5,147 nt of DNA, taken from positions 1-5,147 of the forward strand of contig QHYP01000169.1 in assembly GCA_003224195.1 (NCBI GenBank), read 5' to 3'. Every line of letters begins with the position of its first letter. Within the stretch, counting starts at the first letter, position 1. The translations under genes were made by a program, and so were the position numbers. The stretch comes from Acidobacteriota bacterium. Its GTDB lineage: Bacteria; Acidobacteriota; Terriglobia; Acidiferrales; UBA7541. This document shows, one piece after another, positions 4,893-5,147 of the stretch. The notes beneath the pieces are model-generated. The model was given only the letters and a program-made list of their open reading frames with translations. It was not told where the DNA came from and did not search any database.

Positions 4893-4985
4893 CTGTGTGA
4901 ATGGTGCGAGAAGGAAAAAATAGGAGCTCCCGGAAGGGTCAACACGTTGCAGAAGTACCTGCGGCACAGGACGGCTCACCTCGCG

Positions 4986-5008
4986 CACTAACTCTAATCT
5001 GCTTAGTG
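4986..5008. repeat. Inverted repeat CACTAA/TTAGTG in the divergent region
   Basis: CACTAA (4986-4991) and TTAGTG (5003-5008) are perfect six-base arms separated by 11 bases, so the arms are 17 bases apart start to start, near two helical turns. This spacing suits a dimeric regulator, though a six-base pair can also occur by chance. Confidence 0.35.
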
Positions 5009-5011
5009 GGT

Positions 5012-5028
5012 TTGCTGGTCACCAACAA
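5012..5028. promoter_or_regulatory. Operator-like 17-bp dyad
   Basis: TTGCTGGTCACCAACAA is symmetric about C5020 with seven of eight base pairs matching; only C5015/A5025 fails. It lies 15 bases before the -35 box of the candidate promoter for the right-edge gene. This size and symmetry are typical of a bacterial regulator site, but I cannot name the regulator. Confidence 0.45.
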
Positions 5029-5043
5029 TCTACCTCGGGTGCA

Positions 5044-5073
5044 TTGCAACGATATGCAACGTTGCTTTATATT
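5044..5073 (+). promoter_or_regulatory. Candidate promoter of the right-edge gene with internal palindrome
   Basis: TTGCAA (5044-5049) and TATATT (5068-5073) are separated by 18 bases and match the sigma70 consensus at four and five of six positions. Transcription would begin near 5080, leaving a leader of about 60 bases to the ATG at 5142. A perfect ten-base palindrome GCAACGTTGC (5056-5065) sits between the two boxes, a classic repressor position. Confidence 0.45.
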
Positions 5074-5130
5074 CGAGCGAGACGTAGGCCAGCACGACTC
5101 CGCACGAGACTGGCTGGCAGAAATGCCTCG

Positions 5131-5136
5131 AAGGAG
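5131..5136 (+). promoter_or_regulatory. Ribosome binding site AAGGAG of the right-edge gene
   Basis: AAGGAG lies five bases before the ATG at 5142. With the upstream promoter candidate it makes a real translation start likely even though only two codons are visible. Confidence 0.6.
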
Positions 5137-5141
5137 CTCTC

Positions 5142-5147
5142 ATGGAC
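5142..5147 (+). CDS. Start of a gene running off the right edge
   Basis: Only ATG GAC (Met-Asp) is inside the window, so nothing can be said about the product. The support is the ribosome binding site five bases upstream and the promoter at 5044-5073. It diverges from the archease gene across a 264-base control region. Confidence 0.55.

Noticed and set aside
365..5051. Exact 12-mer TGCATTGCAACG at 365-376 and 5040-5051
   Set aside because: About one exact 12-mer pair is expected by chance in a 5-kb sequence, so it is not evidence of a shared regulator.

Overview
The window looks like chromosomal DNA from a GC-rich, soil-type bacterium. Acidobacteriota is my best guess. It rests on the gene mix (F420-reductase-like protein, dienoyl-CoA-reductase-like SDR, archease) and on the repeat-rich intergenic DNA, not on a marker gene, so it is only a moderate inference. 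Composition is uneven: I counted about 37% GC at 601-660, inside the first gene, against about 73% at 3601-3660, inside the SDR gene.

Left part (1-1363): about 450 bases without a convincing gene lead into a solitary gene at 458-1363. It encodes a TIR-like domain carrying the S-x-W-x3-E glutamate motif of NAD-cleaving TIR proteins, followed by a beta-rich C-terminal domain of unknown role. This is the most interesting gene here and a candidate immune or abortive-infection effector. No partner gene is visible in the window.

Middle (1364-2805): this stretch is mostly non-coding. A small minus-strand pair sits in it: an 80-residue helical protein with a strong ribosome binding site, and a 33-residue four-cysteine zinc-ribbon microprotein that may be the surviving half of a longer ribbon cut by a stop codon. 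A 14-bp inverted repeat ends at the microprotein's stop codon. Further right are an orphan terminator-like hairpin, a five-unit heptamer tandem repeat, several short direct repeats, an 8-bp-stem hairpin and a very compact G-quadruplex motif.

Right part (2806-5147): two plus-strand redox genes are probably co-transcribed: an F420-dependent NADP reductase-like Rossmann protein and an SDR of the 2,4-dienoyl-CoA reductase type. A convergent archease gene follows; archease is the activator of the RNA ligase RtcB, which is not in the window. Between the archease and the right edge lies a 264-base divergent control region with three dyad elements and a good promoter candidate. It leads to a ribosome binding site and the first two codons of a plus-strand gene that runs off the window.

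The redox pair may serve lipid or other acyl-CoA metabolism, but nothing in the sequence links it to the TIR-like gene. No RNA genes, CRISPR array, transposase or complete defence operon was found.
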